A DNA stretch of 64,000 bases from Candidatus Sumerlaeaceae bacterium (GTDB lineage Bacteria > Sumerlaeota > Sumerlaeia > Sumerlaeales > Sumerlaeaceae), in assembly GCA_026418615.1 (NCBI GenBank), contig JAOAAY010000003.1:1-64000 (forward strand). Reading direction: 5' to 3'. Below are positions 60,101-64,000 of the stretch, in pieces (the stretch's first letter is position 1; every line of letters starts with the position of its first letter). The notes under the pieces were generated by a model that saw only the letters and a program-made list of their open reading frames with translations, ran no database searches and was not told the origin of the DNA. Position numbers and translations under genes: made by a program.

Positions 60101-61204
60101 GCCCATCTCGTCCGCTGCATCGAGGAAGAATGAGGGATGCGGCATGCCGTGCAGCCGTACCATGTTGGCACCCGTTTGCCGTGCAAACGCAAACCATTCG
60201 CGCGCGTAATTCGGGTGCTGCATAGGTGCGCCCATATAGTGCCACGAATCACCGCGGAACCGGATGGGGGTGCCATTGAGCACGAAACGCGCGCCTTCGA
60301 TCCAAAACTCTTTGAATCCGAAACGCACCCGATGGGCATCCAATAATTGTCCGGAATCTGTTTCCAACGCTGTGTCAAGCAAATAGAGCACCGGCGTCTC
60401 CGGCTCCCAGAAGGCCAGAGAACCCCGCGGCACCTCGACTGCGACAGTTGCGGTGCCGCCTGCCGCTATTTCCACTGGTTCGGCCGCAAATTGGAGTTCC
60501 GTGCCATGGACACAATGACGGGTCAGAACGCGACATGGCTGGGGTCCGGCGTTCTCGAGGGTTGTCTGTACACGCAGGCGATCCTCGCGGACGCTGGGCA
60601 TGACGAACACATCGGCGATGCGCACCGCAGGAACAAGGGTTAGGCTGCAATCCTGCCAGATGCCCAGCAGGTTCCAGCCAATCCACGAGCCGCCGGGCCG
60701 CAACAGATAGGTGTCCTCCAGACGCGGGCGCTCGCGAACAAGCAATTCGACGGTATTGCTTTTGCCCCAACGCACGGATTCGGTGATGTCGGCTTCGTGG
60801 GGCAGAAACCCGTCTTCGATCTGCATGACGGGTTGCTGGTTTACAAACACGGTGGCTGTTGCCATGACTGCCTCGCATCGCAGGCGAAGGCGCGCGGAAT
60901 TTCCGGCAAGGTCCGCAGGGTTTTTCGGCAGATCAAATCGGCGTCTGAATGCTCCCGCCCGGGCTTCGTTCCATTGCTCCGGCCATTGGAAGTTTCTGTA
61001 AGCGCCCCATGAGCCTGCCCATGCGTCCGGGAGGCGGTTCCAGAATGACGGCACCAAAATCCGCTCTGTCAGTTGCTCGGGCCATGCAGCGTCGGTTGCT
61101 TTGCCATATAATGGTTGGAATTCCCACCAGCCGTTTAGTAAAGCGGTGCGCGAGCGGTGCCCTTCAACGGCATGCCACTGCAGGCCCTTCGGCTTATGCT
61201 TCAT
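57158..61204 (-). CDS. large glycoside hydrolase family 2-type protein with extra C-terminal domains
   Basis: MKHKPKGLQWHAVEGHRSRTALLNGWWEFQPLYG...LVPSFWN; barrel SFDENKSDLGG, ASNEV (acid/base NE), KPLMVNEFGS; C-terminal carbohydrate-binding-like region VWVFSPTARDIILDTPDMVDLALGCEDGCRVWLNGELIH. Confidence 0.88.
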   Translation of the reverse strand: MKHKPKGLQWHAVEGHRSRTALLNGWWEFQPLYGKATDAAWPEQLTERILVPSFWNRLPDAWAGSWGAYRNFQWPEQWNEARAGAFRRRFDLPKNPADLAGNSARLRLRCEAVMATATVFVNQQPVMQIEDGFLPHEADITESVRWGKSNTVELLVRERPRLEDTYLLRPGGSWIGWNLLGIWQDCSLTLVPAVRIADVFVMPSVREDRLRVQTTLENAGPQPCRVLTRHCVHGTELQFAAEPVEIAAGGTATVAVEVPRGSLAFWEPETPVLYLLDTALETDSGQLLDAHRVRFGFKEFWIEGARFVLNGTPIRFRGDSWHYMGAPMQHPNYAREWFAFARQTGANMVRLHGMPHPSFFLDAADEMGICIIDECAVYGSGGNLALESEEFWAHARDHVRRLALRDRNHPSVCLWSASNEVVWKGGPAVFPHLLSLERAILEVDPTRPVSFDENKSDLGGGARIFGGHYGTCAEWQACWNGDKPLMVNEFGSLYYSGPEEPAKWGGEDCFASFDGRLLACAEENRDMISGLRALGASSLTPWNFVWYTLWPAFPSQTVTLTPHPTAPGIKTQQIGAHSLSLNYEISPGHRLEPDSPPTRPNAAYEPMRRLYAPVAAFMRDRSPGWFSCSTPSVRADVHNDSRADAEITLRLTSNPLDMVAETQVRLPAGHSVTVDLPVAVPEVPSLTAFSLTLTTMTGGEVVAVDTVKGIAGPEIRNRLGKTVCLIDDSGQTARTLRRMGYSIEHFSWPLTIGLPLPDRLVIGKDSLRDVTLRELVESLDAGGFFEDGGSLIVFEGALAPDLTSPLNPVEREFAKAWVRSNPPFWSDGPWEHALARWSQNADLPYANGCVAHRAFPKPVQGAFRPLAEVADGSAGLDFTPLLYLPLKNGGVMLNGFNVVSAARSHPAAVDLLGRIVEAPKADTGPLLPPGDPGRLALDDTLAGPWGALTRTIGSDTVFADADAHVIEVVDASSLVTAPPEAVAAMRQRLERGTTIFLCGVTADSLPAARALAGLPLELVSEPVENLIKAPGEEASIVLDGLSHDDFVWVRRGQSEIIADLTFALCDGLHPLVITTATRWAGYAEAAEQHKYALMWRRLQEFKGETAALAQVAVGQGRLLLCQMRLPEASIFQRKARRIWTMLLANLGVRFCDEASPLLMRMSPYVDENGYLRRMLMLGVFGGVEPGALLSHDFVDDEAGLVARPGLTTAGRQWFVYDSPDPDVNLRAAFDGHVLNGVAVYAAVWVFSPTARDIILDTPDMVDLALGCEDGCRVWLNGELIHAVDAHRSFQADQDRIQGVKLTRGWNRLVMKFAQRGWEWRMSLRFLTSRGTPVTELVYALHPDEQLTA

Positions 61205-61339
61205 GTCGGATCCGGTCCTGTTATCCTGGAAAAATGTCACCCGGGCGGCCGCCCGAGAGAAGCACTAATACCGCTACGCGATGGATTGGCATATTCCAGC
61301 GCAAACAACGCGGGCAGCGGACCCTAGCCTCACAACGCC

Positions 61340-61909
61340 TTACAACAGGATCAGTCGAAAAAGGCGGAATGCAAGCGGACGCCTGTCGTCCGATGTCCCT
61401 AACTCCGTGGCAGCAATGGCGGGCGACGCTTGAAACGAGATGATCCGCAGCGCCGCACGGTCCTCGGGTCCCTCCGGAATTTCAAAATCACGAACCTGCA
61501 CTTCAGGGCGTGTCTCGTAGCCCAGCCGGGCTACGATTTCCTGACCCATTGTCACGGTGATGCCGGGCGGCGGGATCAAGCGCCAGGCAGCGGCGCAATG
61601 TGTTGTTGGTACGCAGACGAGGTCCGTTTGCGCAGCCACGCAACCCGTTGAGGACACACGGCGTGCCAATGTTTTTCCGGTTTGATCCGTCAGAAGCAAC
61701 TCCATGATGGGACCGGAAAAAGGTGCGAGCGGAGCCGCTTCGAGGCGTATTTTCACCGGTCCTGACGGTGTTTCCTTTGGCAAGACGCACCAAAAGATCC
61801 CGCTGCCGCACCATCGCCACCAGAGATCCCCATCGTGTTCAGGCGGGTAAAGATCGCCTCCCAGATGCGACTGCCATTCCGGGCGTCCAAACTCGATGCT
61901 GATGGCCAT
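61340..61909 (-). CDS. hypothetical protein
   Basis: 189-aa ORF compactly placed 8 nt after the upstream lipoprotein stop; no family recognised. Confidence 0.55.
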   Translation of the reverse strand: MAISIEFGRPEWQSHLGGDLYPPEHDGDLWWRWCGSGIFWCVLPKETPSGPVKIRLEAAPLAPFSGPIMELLLTDQTGKTLARRVSSTGCVAAQTDLVCVPTTHCAAAWRLIPPPGITVTMGQEIVARLGYETRPEVQVRDFEIPEGPEDRAALRIISFQASPAIAATELGTSDDRRPLAFRLFRLILL

Positions 61910-61917
61910 GAGACGGT

Positions 61918-62376
61918 TCAGAACAAGCCAATGATGTCAGCATAGGTGCCGTGCTGATCCGGCTTAAACACGAGGCGGTGGCCGGTCGGCGTGGGAAACT
62001 CCTTGAACATCGCCCGACCCGAGATCCGTCCCTTTGCAGGAACGCTCGAGGGTACATCAATGGTGACGGTTTCCGGATCGTACGGGACGACGCGACGCGT
62101 ACCCGATGGAATCAACGCAAAATCCTTTGGTGAAACCCTCAGGTCGCTCTCGCCGTCGTTAACAATGGTAAACTCGATGGTCGGGCCGCTCGCACGGGCT
62201 ACTAAGCGGTAGGGGACCGGGGGAGGACTGGGCGGCGTCACGCGCGGTTCTTGGGGACTCTGCGAGGCCGTTGATTTGGCGCCCCACAGACCTGATTTCT
62301 CAACGCAACCGCAAAACCCGAGTGTCAGCAACAGCGCACTCGCTGCCAGCGCGACAGATCGTGCGATGGACCCCAT
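61918..62376 (-). CDS. putative lipoprotein, Ig-like fold
   Basis: Lipobox-like LTLGFCGC in MGSIARSVALAASALLLTLGFCGCVEKSG; Pro-rich linker; TIEFTIVNDGESDLRVSPKDFAL. Confidence 0.7.
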   Translation of the reverse strand: MGSIARSVALAASALLLTLGFCGCVEKSGLWGAKSTASQSPQEPRVTPPSPPPVPYRLVARASGPTIEFTIVNDGESDLRVSPKDFALIPSGTRRVVPYDPETVTIDVPSSVPAKGRISGRAMFKEFPTPTGHRLVFKPDQHGTYADIIGLF

Positions 62377-62422
62377 TTCCGCTTGTCACCGTCCTCAATC
62401 AAGATTGCCAACGGGGGCTGTC

Positions 62423-63301
62423 ATGACCCTTTACAGCACCAAGAAACCCCTCACTACTCAACCGGGTCAAGTGCAGACAGGAAATAATCATAACGCGCTG
62501 TCGCCCGCGCCGTCCGGCGGTTTGGTGATTCTGTGCTCAGGCGAGGATGAAGGGCGGGCCGTGGCAAGATGCCTCGACCGGTCACGGCGCCGGTGCTTCG
62601 GTCTCTTTCTGGGTTGGGAGGGTTCGGTTGGCGGACGCCTGTGCGCGGTGGCTGTCACGGGTGATGGCGAGAACCCTTTGTATGTGGCGTTGCGCCAAAT
62701 GGCCCATATTTTCCAGCCGCAAATAGCCGTTGCCCTCGAACCAGTGTCAGCCGTTGCCGAGGGACTCCACGGGGGCGATTTTGTGCTGATTCGCGAGGCC
62801 GCGAGGTGCCTCGTCCCGGCAGGTCTGGCCCGCAACATTTGCGATGATCGTTACCTGTTTCCTAGCGAGGCGATCCGGCGCGAAATACTCGAGGCGCCTG
62901 CTGTGGCATCCGACGCCGAGGGTCTGGCGATAGTCGCCGAAGCCCTTGCGCACAACATGCCCGCCGAGTCTGTTCAACCCGAGGTTCCTGTGGTGCGGGC
63001 GGGTTGCAGCGGTTTTTGGCCGCAGCACCAAAGCGTGCGAAACTGGGTGCGGTCCAGATTCGTTGTGGAAGTCGTTGCCGCTGGCGTCAACGGTTTTCTG
63101 TCGGCTGCACACGACTTGCGTTTGCCGGCTCTCGCAACGGGGGTTGTGGCCGACGGTTGTTCCGATGATGACAGACTTGAGTTCCGGCGTCACAGGCGGC
63201 GCTACCTGCGTGCCGCGGCAGTGCTGAGCCTACGCGGGGCGATGGCTTGGCTCAGTCGGACACCTCAAACGGTTTCGCGGGGACCGCGCCCGTCTGCATG
63301 A
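62423..63301 (+). CDS. nucleoside phosphorylase (PNP/UDP)-like protein, degenerate
   Basis: VAVTGDGENPLYVALRQMAHIFQPQIAVALEPVSAVAEGLHGGDFVLI...; VEVVAAGVNGFLSAAHDLRLPALATGVVAD pattern of the PNP/UDP fold. Confidence 0.6.
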   Translation: MTLYSTKKPLTTQPGQVQTGNNHNALSPAPSGGLVILCSGEDEGRAVARCLDRSRRRCFGLFLGWEGSVGGRLCAVAVTGDGENPLYVALRQMAHIFQPQIAVALEPVSAVAEGLHGGDFVLIREAARCLVPAGLARNICDDRYLFPSEAIRREILEAPAVASDAEGLAIVAEALAHNMPAESVQPEVPVVRAGCSGFWPQHQSVRNWVRSRFVVEVVAAGVNGFLSAAHDLRLPALATGVVADGCSDDDRLEFRRHRRRYLRAAAVLSLRGAMAWLSRTPQTVSRGPRPSA

Positions 63302-64000
63302 CCATGCCGCGGTCAGCAGAGACATTTAATTTTTCCAACAGCGTCCCTTTGGCGGCTTCGAGGGCAATGATGGCCTTATTATAATCAATGATGGCACGGA
63401 TCAATCCGATCCGGGCGTCGGCAAGGTCGCGCTGAAAGGCCAAGACATCAAAACTCGTTGCCAGACCAACGGCTTGGCGCTTCTGCCCCGAATCCACTTT
63501 GGCCTTATTGAATTCGACTGTGGCGCGCCCCACTTGCACCTTTTGCAGGTTGGTCTCGATGGCCCGGATGGCGGTACGCACATCGAGCACCACATGATCC
63601 CGCGTTTGCTGCAGTTTCAGAAAGGCTGCGTCCACCTGTTTTTCGGCCTGATGATAGCGGTAACGCGCCGCACGATTCTGTAGCGGGTAGTTCAACTCCA
63701 ACCCGAATTTCCAACTGTTGTAATCCGTCCCGTAGACGGATTCCAAGGCGTCGCTGTTGGTGCCGGCGGCTCCTGTTGCGAAATAGGCCGCGTAGGCATC
63801 CAAAGCGGGGAGGGTCTGGTTCTGAGCGACCCGCAGCCGGAGATTCGACTTTTCAATCTCCATGCGCACCTGCTCGAATTCGGGGCGCTTGAGGATGGCC
63901 TCGCCGATGAACTTGCGCTCATCGAGCGGATAATTCGGGATGTCAGGTAATTCAGTGGGGCGCAGCGCCACATCCCGCAACTCGCAGATCTCCGCGAGTC
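63252..64000 (-). CDS. TolC-family outer membrane efflux protein (N-terminus beyond window)
   Basis: RPEFEQVRMEIEKSNLRLRVAQNQTLPALDAYAAY, GLELNYPLQNRAARYRYHQAEKQVDAAFLKLQQTRDHVVLDVRTAIRAIET, FDVLAFQRDLADARIGLIRAIIDYNKAIIALEAAKGTLLE. Confidence 0.93.
   Translation of the reverse strand, partial: LAEICELRDVALRPTELPDIPNYPLDERKFIGEAILKRPEFEQVRMEIEKSNLRLRVAQNQTLPALDAYAAYFATGAAGTNSDALESVYGTDYNSWKFGLELNYPLQNRAARYRYHQAEKQVDAAFLKLQQTRDHVVLDVRTAIRAIETNLQKVQVGRATVEFNKAKVDSGQKRQAVGLATSFDVLAFQRDLADARIGLIRAIIDYNKAIIALEAAKGTLLEKLNVSADRGMVMQTGAVPAKPFEVSD

Overview
This is a gene-dense, GC-rich bacterial chromosomal window. I saw no rRNA, CRISPR array, transposase, integrase or prophage genes. About 42 CDSs and two tRNAs (Lys-CTT, Pro-CGG) are supportable. 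Housekeeping genes include gyrB, dxs, DnaJ, agmatine deiminase, an NtrC-family sigma-54 regulator, a cyclophilin, an M3 oligopeptidase and a 3-methyladenine DNA glycosylase. Envelope and polysaccharide functions include several glycosyltransferases, an O-antigen-ligase-like protein, two UPF0104 flippase-like proteins, polysaccharide deacetylase-like proteins and a TolC-like protein. Secreted proteins include VIT/vWA, beta-propeller and prepilin-like proteins. The strongest observations are: (1) a 1061-aa DnaE homologue at 16332-19517 whose palm catalytic DxD motif is replaced and whose fingers are largely missing, yet whose ORF is intact; (2) an 1113-aa fusion of a fucokinase-type GHMP kinase with a UGPase-like nucleotidyltransferase, in the opposite domain order to Bacteroides FKP, coupled by ATGA to a GalU-like gene; (3) a PAS + SpoIIE pair resembling the [FeFe]-hydrogenase-associated signalling pair, here without a hydrogenase and next to a Ser/Thr kinase-cNMP fusion; (4) two paralogous pseudopilin-like proteins, one of which has an ordinary Sec signal peptide in place of the prepilin leader; (5) a cluster of three tiny exported proteins beside tRNA-Lys, two of them absent from the supplied ORF track, with two Rho-independent terminators. 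All family calls come from motif recognition by eye; no database search was run. The host lineage cannot be fixed from the sequence alone, but it is probably a poorly cultured bacterial phylum.
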